From positions 62,001 to 126,000 of the forward strand of contig NZ_CAMIHB010000004.1 in NCBI RefSeq assembly GCF_946221635.1: 64,000 nt of DNA. The letters are read 5' to 3'. Both the position numbers and the translations under genes were made by a program. Below are positions 53,938 to 62,590 of this stretch, piece by piece. Positions within the stretch are counted from its first letter, which is position 1. Each line of letters opens with the position of its first letter. Source of the DNA: an uncultured Rhodoferax sp. Lineage in GTDB: Bacteria; Pseudomonadota; Gammaproteobacteria; Burkholderiales; Burkholderiaceae_C. A model generated the notes under the pieces. It was not told where the DNA came from, ran no database searches, and saw only the letters and a program-made list of their open reading frames with translations.

Positions 53938-54420
53938 TCACGGCCCCTTTTTGGTGGGTGGAATTAGTTTTCCATTGTTGTCAAAGACGTTAACCGTAAT
54001 GTTTGGATACTTGGCTCTGAACAGGTCAATCACGTTTGAGCAACTTGCACACGGAGCGCGCTCAGTCAACAAATTAATCGTTCCTGTCGCCGCTGTGTTG
54101 TCACCCAGTTGTGCAGCAACGTTATTCAGAATTTTCGCTTCAGAGTCCACACTGCGAAGTAATGGAACCGGCGATGCGCCTCCGGTTGGTACAACGGTAC
54201 TCGGGAATGTTTCTGGAACTAATCCAACGAATCCATTGGAAGCCTGCGCGGCAGTTGGCACATCAACTTTGCTAGACGCTGCCATCGTCGGTTGAATGCC
54301 AGGGATGTCAATCTGTGCAACACCCATGTTGCCGCCAGACCTAGGTCCTGATGGCAATGTTGCCCGCAAGTCAGCAATTTGCGTTGTCAGCGTGGCCTGC
54401 GTCTCCGCAAGATTGACCAC
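53938..54420 (-). CDS. Orphan CdiA-type toxin module, deaminase family (BURPS668_1122-like)
   Basis: 160 residues from a GTG at 54420. The first ~90 residues are a low-complexity linker (Pro/Ala/Ser rich). The C-terminal part holds D-S-E (92-94) and P-C-A-S-C (123-127) separated by TGTINLLTER, then VIDLFRAKYPNITVNVFD. This is the zinc-deaminase arrangement (Glu proton shuttle plus Cys-x-x-Cys) of the polymorphic-toxin deaminases, which attack nucleic acids or nucleotides. There is no N-terminal secretion part: an in-frame stop lies 10 codons upstream, so it is an orphan CT module behind the main CdiA tail, usable only after recombination onto a cdiA gene. Confidence 0.75.
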   Translation of the reverse strand: MVNLAETQATLTTQIADLRATLPSGPRSGGNMGVAQIDIPGIQPTMAASSKVDVPTAAQASNGFVGLVPETFPSTVVPTGGASPVPLLRSVDSEAKILNNVAAQLGDNTAATGTINLLTERAPCASCSNVIDLFRAKYPNITVNVFDNNGKLIPPTKKGP

Positions 54421-54439
54421 TCCCCCATTTGCCCCAAAC

Positions 54440-54712
54440 CTACTTTCCTAACAAGTTAGACCAAAGAATTTTTTTTGCGTAAGCGTGCGCCTCTTCTTCA
54501 GTGTCAGCATACATGACATCGTATTCAGCCATGACTTCTTTCCAAGAATAATCGCTGTCGCTGAACGCCTTTACTAAATCTTCCGTCACGCCTTCAGCAA
54601 ATTTTGGACTATTTTTCAAGTCCCTCTGCAAAATAAAAATTGCCTCGTCCTCTGAATATCCAACGCTCGTATTGAGGTAGTTCGCCAAAACATGATTTAT
54701 GTATTCGTACAT
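54440..54712 (-). CDS. Putative CdiI-type immunity protein
   Basis: 90 residues, acidic and helical (YSEDEAIFILQRDLKNSPKFAEGVTEDLVKAFSDSDYSWKEVM). It begins directly after the stop of the CdiA fragment (54713), as expected for the cognate immunity gene of that toxin tail. AT-rich. The family is not identified. Confidence 0.65.
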   Translation of the reverse strand: MYEYINHVLANYLNTSVGYSEDEAIFILQRDLKNSPKFAEGVTEDLVKAFSDSDYSWKEVMAEYDVMYADTEEEAHAYAKKILWSNLLGK

Positions 54713-56094
54713 TTATTTCACCGGGTAAATAGTTACAGTTCTCCAAACTCCAGCAGCCGCGTCGTAGCTATACACCGCAGTAGCCCGAGAAAGATTGCTA
54801 TTGAATTGAAGTGGCCCAGCAACGCCTGGAGCAGACGACACTCGATCAAAACCGCGACCTATGTTGATACCCATGTCGACACCTTCTATCGTGACACGTT
54901 GTGCGCCTGGAGCGGCCAGTGCTATAGCCCTATCCAAGTAATTTTGCCTGATGAATTGATCGGACTGCACAAGTAAAGCATCGGAATTGAATGCTGTTGA
55001 TGAGGGAGGTATGACCGTCTGTCCATCTCTCACAACCGACGAGCCATCCGGCGCTATGCCTGTCAATGCGCGTGTAAGCAGCTGCTGGTCGGTAACACTA
55101 CCACCATGGCGCTCAAGAGCATGACCATCCTGCGCGATACGTGTCAGTAAATTTGTTTGTGCTGCACTGTTTGCCCCTGCATATGTTCCCTTTGCCTGGG
55201 CATTTGCAGCCATCTGTGCGTTGATGGCACGGTTCGTCAGTGCTGCATCCATCGCTAGCGGCGACAAACCCACAAGGCTGTTAAGCAGTTCCCCTGTTTC
55301 AGGCGAGACGCCGAACAGGTTTGACGCTAACTGACCACCCAACGTGGGCGTTGCCTTTCCGGTGATAACTGTCGTCGTACCCGACTTCCCCTGATCTGCT
55401 GACCACAAAAGACCGGCGTATCCAGCGCCAGCCGCTGCACAGCCTGCACCCAATGTTTCGGGGCATGAAGCACTTCCCGCCACCACCATGCCGGAGCTGA
55501 CGGTTGCGGTGCCTAGCCCACCGATGACCTGCAGCGCACCTCCGATGCGGGTCGTGATGCCATAGGTGTTATTGATTCGTTTGATTGCGTCCTGCCCGGC
55601 ATCGCCATCTAGCAATAGGGACTTGGAATGCACGAATAGTTTGTTCCCAACCGTATCAGTCTGCGCTGATAGCAGATCGCGCTCAGCCTTGAACTCCGGT
55701 CGGTTGATGGTGACGTTGCCGCCGCCAAGGTTGCTGGCAATGGCCTGGGTGCTGCTTTGGCTGCTGCGTCCGGTACGGGTGCTGCTGCTCAGGAAGCCGC
55801 TGTTGCTGGTCTTGCGGGCAGAGGCTACGGAGCTGGTGGCCTACCCGGCTTCTAGACGCACGTTGTTTCCTGCGCTGACGTTCAGGCGGGTTTGGGCTTG
55901 CACGTCGGCGGCGCGGGCGGAGATGTCTTGCCCTGCGGTGAGCGTGGTGTTGCCTGCGCTTTGCAGGGTGGTGCCGATGTCCTGGCTCTTGCTGGTGTAA
56001 TTGCCTGCACTGCCGGAGCCCAGTGTGGAGCCTACGTTGAGTTGGAAGCTATGTGCTTGGTAGCTGGCGGTGTCATCATTGCCCAGGCTCAAGT
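54713..56094 (-). pseudogene. CdiA / filamentous haemagglutinin C-terminal fragment, interrupted by an amber codon
   Basis: Read on the minus strand, the part before the interruption is haemagglutinin repeat sequence (TSKSQDIGTTLQSAGNTTL, TRLNVSAGNNVRLEAG). An in-frame TAG (55843-55841) follows. The same frame continues with ATSSVASARKTSNSGF, FKAERDLLSAQTDTVGNKLF, a hydrophobic Ala/Gly-rich pretoxin region, and a C-terminal domain with HALERHGGSVTDQQLL and VTIYPVK at the end. C-to-T in a CAG codon would explain the TAG. Upstream homology stops near 56094 at a junction next to a repeat copy. No signal peptide or N-terminal TPS domain is left, so it cannot be exported as it stands. The toxin fold is uncertain (nuclease-like ERH motif). 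Confidence 0.72.
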
Positions 56095-56127
56095 TGCCGA
56101 GTCACCATGGGTGCTGGCAACTTCAAA

Positions 56128-56173
56128 TACTACACTTTTGATAGCTTCTCGCGCAGCACTTATGGGCGCTGCA
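56128..56173 (+). repeat. Dispersed repeat, copy 10 (diverged), at the CDI junction
   Basis: GATAGCTTCTCGCGCA and ATGGGCGCT match the family core with substitutions. It separates the CdiA fragment from the next immunity gene. Confidence 0.6.
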
Positions 56174-56219
56174 GATCATATTGACACTGGAACACTGGAA
56201 CACCGGGGCCTGACATATT

Positions 56220-56549
56220 TCAATTTTTGTTTTCCCAGAATGGCCCATATCGCAGCAAAAATTTGGGCCCCAATTCCTCTGATAGTTTTTTAAACAACTC
56301 ACGACCTGTTGCTAAAAATTTCTGCATTTCCGCATCGCTCATCCCTTTCGAATTGCCGGGATCATTCATGTCCAAATCTTTATCAAACCACGCAGACCAA
56401 TCATCAATTTTCAACCGCAATTCCGGTGAGATAGGGAGATCCTTCAAATCAATGTCACCATATTCACCTGAACTTTCGCCATCATCATGCCAAATCGGGG
56501 AGCAAAAGTAGTCAGGGGAAAATCGCAGTTTTTTCATTTCACTCGTCAT
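56220..56549 (-). CDS. Putative CDI immunity protein
   Basis: 109 residues from the ATG at 56549 (GGAGCG about 9 nt upstream). Acidic, hydrophilic, with KKLRFSPDYFCSPIW at the start and LLRYGPFWENKN at the end. Its start overlaps by 4 nt (ATGA) the stop of the fused cdiB/toxin-tail frame, which is the toxin-immunity coupling seen in CDI loci. The cognate toxin is now only a short tail. Confidence 0.65.
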   Translation of the reverse strand: MTSEMKKLRFSPDYFCSPIWHDDGESSGEYGDIDLKDLPISPELRLKIDDWSAWFDKDLDMNDPGNSKGMSDAEMQKFLATGRELFKKLSEELGPKFLLRYGPFWENKN

Positions 56550-57376
56550 AGGTAATTCGCTCCAACAATGTAGCCATTGTTCGCAACTTGCACTGCAATT
56601 TTTACTTGTTGATCGTTGACTAGCTTCCAAGGTGTCCACGGTGTGCTCCAGTTCAGGTCTGCAGTCCAGAAGCTGGGGCGTGCCGTGCCTGTGCTGCTGG
56701 ATTCTTCGGGAGCATCAATGGAGTCAAAGTCACGTGTGCCGCGCTTGTAAGCGACATTGGCCTGCAAGGTACCTTGACCGATAAAGACTTTGTGATCCAG
56801 CCCCAGCTCCCACAGGGCACTGGCTCTGCGCTGAACAAGGACCTCAGTGCCGTTGATGAAGTTGCGAGCATGGCGCTCCAAAGCCTTGAGGTAGACCGTG
56901 TCTTTGCTCGTGGCATCGCGATGGAACAAGTAGCTGGTTTTGAGCTCTGTGCTGCCGCTGCCACCGCTGTAGGTGTAGCCCGTGGTGCTGCCAGTGATGG
57001 TCTGGTAGTAGCTGCTATCGGTCGCAGTCAGGCCAAATGTCCAGTAACCCCATGGCAAGGAATAGTGCAGGGTGTTGCTCTGGTTTCCGCGAGGGCCAGG
57101 GTCACCACCTTGTGCATCATTGCCTTGGCTAATGTAGAACAGGTCGTTCAAGCCCAGCGGGTTGTCCCAGGACAGGGTGGCACTGGCTTGGTAGCGTCCG
57201 GTGGACCTGGAGCCACTGTCGTCCAGGTTCAAACTCAATCGCAGAGGGAAGCCTGACTGGTGGTGAATCACCAAGTCGCTTTGGTCGGGTGTGCTGGTGG
57301 GGGCGATCTGGATGTCGGCCTGCGTAGTGGGTATTGGCTTTGCGTGCAATTCGCAGCATTCATCGACGGGGACCAT
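56546..57376 (-). pseudogene. cdiB (FhaC/ShlB-type transporter) middle fragment fused to a CdiA toxin tail
   Basis: Residues from QADIQIAPTSTPDQSDLVI through SGFPLRLSLNLDDSGSRSTGRYQ and SWDNPLGLNDLFYISQG to TADLNWSTPW are the first part of the Omp85/TPS barrel of FhaC/HecB transporters. The signal peptide, plug helix and POTRA domains are missing, and so is the rest of the barrel. The last ~27 residues (WKLVNDQQVKIAVQV, NGYIVGANYL) do not fit a barrel but look like the end of a CdiA-CT toxin, and an immunity-like gene follows at once with a 4-nt overlap. A deletion between cdiB and the 3' end of a cdiA gene explains this. Confidence 0.72.
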
Positions 57377-57433
57377 GGATGCCGCAGTCCGAATCAGCCC
57401 AGCGGGGATAATCCGGGCTTACTTCGGACCCCT

Positions 57434-59395
57434 ATGGCACTCATCACCCTTCTCGACGCGCAGCTCGCGTTTGGGCATGTTCCCTTGCTGGACCATGCAG
57501 ATTTCTCCCTCGAAGCCGGCGAACGCGTCGGCCTGATCGGCCGCAATGGCGCGGGCAAATCGTCCATGCTCAAGATTCTGGGCGGCATGGAAAAACCCGA
57601 CGACGGCACCCTGCAGGTACAGGGCGGCACCCGCATTGCCTATGTGGCCCAGGAGCCCAAGCTGGATGCAAATGCTACGATTTTTGTAGCTGTTCGCGCA
57701 GGTTTGGAGAGGGTCATCAGCCTGATTGAGCAGTATTGCGCGGGCGAAGGCGATCTGGACGCCATGCAGAGCGAGATCGAGACCCTGGACGGCTGGAACT
57801 GGGAGCAGCGCGTCAGCGAAACCCTGCAGCGCCTGCACCTGGACCCGGACGCCGTGGTGGGCACGCTCTCGGGCGGCAACAAGAAGCGCGTGGCCCTGGC
57901 CCAGGCGCTGGTAGCCCAGCCCGACGTGCTGCTGCTGGACGAGCCCACCAACCACCTGGACCTGGACTCGATCGAATGGCTCGAAGGCCTGCTCAATGAA
58001 TTCAAGGGCGCCATCATCACCATCACGCACGATCGCTCCTTCCTGGACAACGTGGCCACCCGCATCGTGGAGCTGGACCGCGGCAAGCTGACCAGCTACC
58101 CCGGCAACTTTGCCGCCTATGTGGCCAACAAGGCCGAGCAACTGGCGCAAGAGGCCGTTATCAACGCCAAGGCCGACAAGCTCCTGGCGCAAGAGGAAAT
58201 CTGGATTCGCAAGGGCGTGGAAGCCCGCCGCACGCGCGCTGTCGCCCGCATCGAACGCCTCAAGGTACTGCGCGCCGAACACGCCGCCCGCCGCACGGCG
58301 CAGGGCAGCGTGAAGATGGACGTGAACAGTGGCGACAAGAGCGGCAAGCTGGTCGCCGAGCTCACGCACGTGTCCAAAACCTTTGGCGACCGCAAGATCG
58401 TCGATGACTTCAGCGCCACCATCCTGCGCGGTGACAAGATCGGCCTCTTGGGCCCGAACGGCGCGGGCAAGACCACGCTGCTCAAGCTCATCCTCAGCGA
58501 GATCAAGGCCGACCCCGCGCCCGCCTACGCCCCCGCACCCGAGCCCGGCAACAGCCCCTGGGGCACGGTGCGCCAGGGCGCCAACACCACCGTGGCGTAT
58601 TTCGACCAGATGCGCAATGCGCTGAACCTGGACGCCACACTGGAAGACTTCATCAGCCCCGGCAGCGAGTGGATCGAGATCGGCAACCAGCGCAAGCACG
58701 TCAAGAGCTACCTGGGCGACTTTTTGTTCTCGCCGGCGCGTGCCAACTCGCCGGTACGCAGCCTCTCCGGCGGCGAGCGCAACCGCCTGCTGCTGGCGCG
58801 CCTTTTCGCCCGCCCGGCCAACGTGCTGGTGCTGGACGAACCGACCAACGACCTGGACATCGACACGCTGGAGCTGCTGGAAGACCTGCTGCAGAACTAC
58901 GACGGCACGGTCTTTCTGGTCAGCCACGACCGGACCTTCCTGGACAACGTGGTCACCAGCACCATTGCTTATGAAGGCGACGCCAAGTGGCGCGAGTACG
59001 AAGGCGGCGTGAGCGACTGGCTGATCCAGACCCAGCGCGCCAACGCCATCGCCGCGGCCCAAGGCAAAACCACGGCCAAGCCCTTCAATTACGAGCGCGA
59101 GCAGCTACAAAAACAGGAGCAGGCCGTGGCCCAGGTCAGTGCCAGCACACCGGCCGCTCCGCCGCCTGCCAAGGCCAAGAAGCTCAGCTACAAGGAGCAG
59201 CGCGAGCTGGACACCCTGCCCGACACCATCGCGGCGCTGGAAGCCGAGCAAAAGGACATCAACGCCCTGCTCGCCGATGGCAGCCTCTACGCCAGCGACA
59301 ACGCGCGCGCCGTGCAGCTCTCCGAACGCAACGCCCAGATCGACGACGAACTGATGGCCGCGCTGGAGCGCTGGGAGCAGCTGGGCGGCGGCTAA
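57434..59395 (+). CDS. uup: ABC-F ATPase Uup
   Basis: 653 residues from the ATG at 57434. Two ABC domains without membrane parts: Walker A GRNGAGKSS (36-44) and GPNGAGKTT, signatures LSGGNKKRVALAQAL and LSGGERNRLLLARLF, two Walker B/H-loop sets, the ABC-F linker rich in Arg/Glu between them, and a C-terminal coiled coil (LSYKEQRELDTLPDTIAALEAEQKDI) as in Uup. It acts in the cytoplasm, probably on ribosomes and in replication/transposition-related genome stability. Residues about 81-92 (NATIFVAVRAG) come from a dispersed repeat in frame. Confidence 0.93.
   Translation: MALITLLDAQLAFGHVPLLDHADFSLEAGERVGLIGRNGAGKSSMLKILGGMEKPDDGTLQVQGGTRIAYVAQEPKLDANATIFVAVRAGLERVISLIEQYCAGEGDLDAMQSEIETLDGWNWEQRVSETLQRLHLDPDAVVGTLSGGNKKRVALAQALVAQPDVLLLDEPTNHLDLDSIEWLEGLLNEFKGAIITITHDRSFLDNVATRIVELDRGKLTSYPGNFAAYVANKAEQLAQEAVINAKADKLLAQEEIWIRKGVEARRTRAVARIERLKVLRAEHAARRTAQGSVKMDVNSGDKSGKLVAELTHVSKTFGDRKIVDDFSATILRGDKIGLLGPNGAGKTTLLKLILSEIKADPAPAYAPAPEPGNSPWGTVRQGANTTVAYFDQMRNALNLDATLEDFISPGSEWIEIGNQRKHVKSYLGDFLFSPARANSPVRSLSGGERNRLLLARLFARPANVLVLDEPTNDLDIDTLELLEDLLQNYDGTVFLVSHDRTFLDNVVTSTIAYEGDAKWREYEGGVSDWLIQTQRANAIAAAQGKTTAKPFNYEREQLQKQEQAVAQVSASTPAAPPPAKAKKLSYKEQRELDTLPDTIAALEAEQKDINALLADGSLYASDNARAVQLSERNAQIDDELMAALERWEQLGGG
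57674..57710 (+). repeat. Dispersed repeat, copy 11 (inside uup, partial)
   Basis: GCTAC, GTAGCTGTTCGCGCA, then divergence before the GGGGGCTA end. It is translated in frame. Confidence 0.75.
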
Positions 59396-59414
59396 GCGCC
59401 GCCAGGCGCCGGGT

Positions 59415-60083
59415 TCAAGCCGGCTTGCGGCCCAGCAGGCTGAAGCCGTGCGTCCAGTGGTTGTTGCGCACGCCGTAGTGGATCCACAGCATGGCCAGCG
59501 CCTCCAACAGGCGGCTGGCCTCGATGCCGCCCATGTCCACCGGCGCGCGCCAGCCCCAGGCATCCAGCCATGCGCTCACGCGGGCCTTGGCGGCGGCGTC
59601 GTTACCCGCAACGAACATGTCGGGCTGCCCGCCCGGCAGCTGGGGATGCACCATGTGGGTGGCGGTGATGATGTTGAAGGCCTTGACCACCTGGGATTCG
59701 GGCAGCCAGCGCTGCACGCGCTCTCCGGCCGAATCGCTATGGCCCAGCGCCCAGACCGGCGCACCGGTGGAAAAGTCCAGCGGGTTACTCGTGTCGATCA
59801 CCAGCTTGCCGACCAGGTTTTGCACGCCAGCGCTGCGGATGCCGGCCTCCAGCGCATCAAACGGCAAGGCCAGCACGGCGGAGTCCCCGGCCTGGGCCGC
59901 CTCGGCCGGGCTGGCGGCGCGGGCGCCGGGCACGGCCTGCAGGGCCGCACGGGTCTTGTCGCTGGCGGCATCGCGGGTGCCAAAGACGACTTGGTAGCCC
60001 AGGCCGGCAAAGCCCTTGGCCAGGGCGACGCCGACGACGCCATTGCCCAGGATGGCGACGGTGGTGGAAGAAGTGGTGCGCAT
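59415..60083 (-). CDS. NADP oxidoreductase, coenzyme F420-dependent-like
   Basis: 222 residues. N-terminal Rossmann motif VAILGNGVVGVALAKGFAGLGYQVVFGTRD, then LALPFDAL and LVIDTSNPLD, VVKAFNIITATHM: the F420_oxidored/NADP-binding family as found in bacteria lacking F420. It likely reduces an unknown substrate with NADPH. Divergent from a LysR gene that probably controls it. Confidence 0.85.
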   Translation of the reverse strand: MRTTSSTTVAILGNGVVGVALAKGFAGLGYQVVFGTRDAASDKTRAALQAVPGARAASPAEAAQAGDSAVLALPFDALEAGIRSAGVQNLVGKLVIDTSNPLDFSTGAPVWALGHSDSAGERVQRWLPESQVVKAFNIITATHMVHPQLPGGQPDMFVAGNDAAAKARVSAWLDAWGWRAPVDMGGIEASRLLEALAMLWIHYGVRNNHWTHGFSLLGRKPA

Positions 60084-60168
60084 GGTGTTTCCTTTCTGAA
60101 GATCGCAAAAGTGCGGGATGCAGAGGAATTCTGGGCAGCTGCAGCTGAAACGTGAATGGCAGGATCGG

Positions 60169-60187
60169 TAGGTTCATTCACAACCTA
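60169..60187. promoter_or_regulatory. Candidate LysR operator
   Basis: TAGGTT-N7-AACCTA perfect inverted repeat with the T-N11-A pattern in the divergent gap, 17 bp before the LysR start. Confidence 0.6.
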
Positions 60188-60204
60188 ATGTTTAGAATCA
60201 ACCC

Positions 60205-61161
60205 ATGGATGCAACCCAACGTGTCAGAGCCATGCTCTCCTTTGTGCAGGCGGCCGACCGTGGCAGCTTTGCCGCAGCGGCCCGGGTGCTGGGCATTTCG
60301 GCCGCCGCTGTGGGCAAGAACGTGGCTGGGCTGGAGGCGGCGCTGGGCGTGCGCCTGATGAACCGCACCACGCGCAGCCTGCAGCTCACGCACGAGGGCG
60401 AGCTGTTCCTGGACGGCGCGCGCGATGCCATCGACGCGCTGGACACGGCCATTGACGGAATCGCCGCGCAGCGGGCGCAGGCCGAGGGGCGGGTGCGCAT
60501 TGCCTGCAGCCATGGCCTGGGCCACCGCTACCTGCTGCCCCTGCTGTCCGGCCTGCTGCGGGAGCACCCGGGTCTGCGGCCCGAAATCGAGTTTGAAGAC
60601 CGCCGGGTAGACCTGGTGCGTGATGGCTTTGACCTGGGCCTGCGCGGCGGCGAGCCGCGTGACTCCAGCCTGGTGGCGCGCCCGATCTGCAAGCTGCACA
60701 TGCTGCTGGTGGCCTCGCCCGCCTACCTGGCCGCGCACGGCGAGCCACGCAATGTGGCCGACCTGGCAGAGCACCGGCTGATTGCGGTGCGCTTCCTCAA
60801 CGGCAACACCTCAGCCTGGCGCTTTCGCCACCCGGACGGCACGACGCAGGAGCGCCTGCCCTCATCCGCAGTGGTGGTGCTCTCCGACCCCGAAGCCACG
60901 GTGGACGTGGCACTGCAGGGTTTGGGCATCGCCCAGTGCGGGGTGCACCACGCCTGGGAGCAACTGCGCTCCGGCGCACTGAAGGTGGTGCTGCCGCACC
61001 TGCACGACCCGGGCAGCCGCGTGGTCACGCTGCAGTACCCGCACCGCGCGCTGCTGGCACCGCGCGTGCGGGTGACCGTGAACTACCTGCTGGCCGAACT
61101 GGGCCAGGCCGAGGCCTTGAACCTGCCCGCAGCGACACTGCGGGGCCTGGGCATTGACTAG
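60205..61161 (+). CDS. LysR-family regulator (CrgA/AaeR-like group)
   Basis: 318 residues. HTH (MLSFVQAADRGSFAAAARVLGISAAAVGKNVAGLEAALGVRLMNRTTRSLQLTHEGE) and a full effector domain (FDLGLRGGEPRDSSLVARPI). This group often controls a divergent oxidoreductase, here the NADP-oxidoreductase-like gene. Confidence 0.9.
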   Translation: MDATQRVRAMLSFVQAADRGSFAAAARVLGISAAAVGKNVAGLEAALGVRLMNRTTRSLQLTHEGELFLDGARDAIDALDTAIDGIAAQRAQAEGRVRIACSHGLGHRYLLPLLSGLLREHPGLRPEIEFEDRRVDLVRDGFDLGLRGGEPRDSSLVARPICKLHMLLVASPAYLAAHGEPRNVADLAEHRLIAVRFLNGNTSAWRFRHPDGTTQERLPSSAVVVLSDPEATVDVALQGLGIAQCGVHHAWEQLRSGALKVVLPHLHDPGSRVVTLQYPHRALLAPRVRVTVNYLLAELGQAEALNLPAATLRGLGID

Positions 61162-61170
61162 ACGCTGCGG

Positions 61171-62445
61171 CTAAACCACACCGGCGTGGCGCAGCGCGGC
61201 GATGCGCTCGGCGTCCAGCCCCAGCTCGGCCAACACCTGCTCGGTGTGCTCGCCCAGTGCGGGCGGGGCATGGCGCAGCTGCACCGGCGCGTCCGCCAGA
61301 CGCAAGGGGCTGGCCACGGTTGCTATGCTTTCGATAGCTGTTTGCGCAGCAGTGGCGGGGGCTAGATGCTGTTTTTGCACCAAACCACGGGCCTGAACCT
61401 GCGGGTCGGCAAAGGCCTGGTCCAGGGTGTTGATGGGGCCGCAGGGCACGGCGCGGTGCTCCAGCAGCGCAATCCATTCGGCGGTGGTACGGGTGCGGGT
61501 GACCGCGCTGATGATGGGGATCAGCGTGGCGCGGTGGGCCACGCGCTCGGTGTTGGTGCCAAAGCGCGGGTCCTGCGCCCACTGGGGGTGGCCTGCGGCC
61601 TCGCTGAAGCGGGCGAACTGCCCGTCATTGCCCACGGCCAGCAGCATGGCGCCGTCCAGCGTGGGCAGGTCCTGGTAGGGCACCAGGCTGGGGTGGGCAT
61701 TGCCCATGCGCTGCGGCACCTTGCCGGTGTTGATGAAGCCCGCGGCCTGGTTGGCCAGGATGGCCATGCCCACGTCCAGCAAGGCCATGTCGATGTGCTG
61801 GCCCACGCCCGTGCGGTGGCGCATTTCCAGCGCGGCCAGGATGGCGCTGCAGGCGTAAATGCCGGTAAACACATCGGTAATGGCCACGCCCGCGCGCTGC
61901 GGGCCGGCGCCGGGCGCACCGTCGGGCTGGCCGGTGATGCTCATCATGCCGCTCATGGCCTGCACCATGAGGTCGTAGCCGGCGCGCTCGGCGTAAGGCC
62001 CGGTCTGGCCAAAGCCGGTGATGGAGCAGTAGATGAGCCTGGGGTTGACCTCTTTGAGGCTGGCGTAATCCAGCCCATAGTGCGCCAGGCCGCCCACCTT
62101 GAAGTTCTCCACCAGGATGTCGCTCTGCGCCGCCATCTGGCGGATCAGGGCCTGGCCCTCGGCCTGGGCGATATCGATGGTGATGGAGCGCTTGTTGCGG
62201 TTGCAGGCGGTGAAGTAGCTGGCGTGCGCCGTGTCGTGGCCGCGCGCGTCCTGCAGAAAGGGCGGGCCCCAATGGCGCGTGTCATCACCCGCACCGGGGC
62301 GCTCCACCTTGACCACATCGGCACCCAGGTCGGCCAGCATCTGGGTGCACCAGGGGCCGGCGAGTACGCGGGAGAGGTCCAGCACCTTGAGGTGACTCAG
62401 GGCTCCGGCCTTGGCGCCGGGGGAGGAAGGGGAAGCAGCAGTCAT
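61171..62445 (-). CDS. CaiB/BaiF family (type III) CoA-transferase
   Basis: 424 residues from the ATG at 62445. Family motifs LKVLDLSRVLAGPWCTQMLADLGADVVKVE (19-48), KRSITIDI, LVENFKVGGLAHYGLDY, and the catalytic aspartate D158 in AGYDLMVQAMSGMM. It moves CoA between carboxylates; the donor and acceptor are unknown. A dispersed repeat codes the in-frame segment around LVQKQHLAPATAAQTAIESIA. It converges on the LysR gene with a 9-bp gap. Confidence 0.92.
   Translation of the reverse strand: MTAASPSSPGAKAGALSHLKVLDLSRVLAGPWCTQMLADLGADVVKVERPGAGDDTRHWGPPFLQDARGHDTAHASYFTACNRNKRSITIDIAQAEGQALIRQMAAQSDILVENFKVGGLAHYGLDYASLKEVNPRLIYCSITGFGQTGPYAERAGYDLMVQAMSGMMSITGQPDGAPGAGPQRAGVAITDVFTGIYACSAILAALEMRHRTGVGQHIDMALLDVGMAILANQAAGFINTGKVPQRMGNAHPSLVPYQDLPTLDGAMLLAVGNDGQFARFSEAAGHPQWAQDPRFGTNTERVAHRATLIPIISAVTRTRTTAEWIALLEHRAVPCGPINTLDQAFADPQVQARGLVQKQHLAPATAAQTAIESIATVASPLRLADAPVQLRHAPPALGEHTEQVLAELGLDAERIAALRHAGVV
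61322..61370 (+). repeat. Dispersed repeat, copy 12 (inside the CoA-transferase gene)
   Basis: GCTAT, ATAGCTGTTTGCGCA, GCGGGGGCTAGATGCT. Translated in frame on the minus strand. Confidence 0.85.
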
Positions 62446-62590
62446 GGGGCGGATTCCGGAATCGGTGATGCTCAAGCATAGCTGCACAGCGCGGGTTGGC
62501 CCGCATGTCCAAGGCCGGGCGGGCTTCCTATACTGGGTTCCAAAAAAACCTCACCCAGAACCCCGTTCTGCACCGCAGGAGACACCCCCC

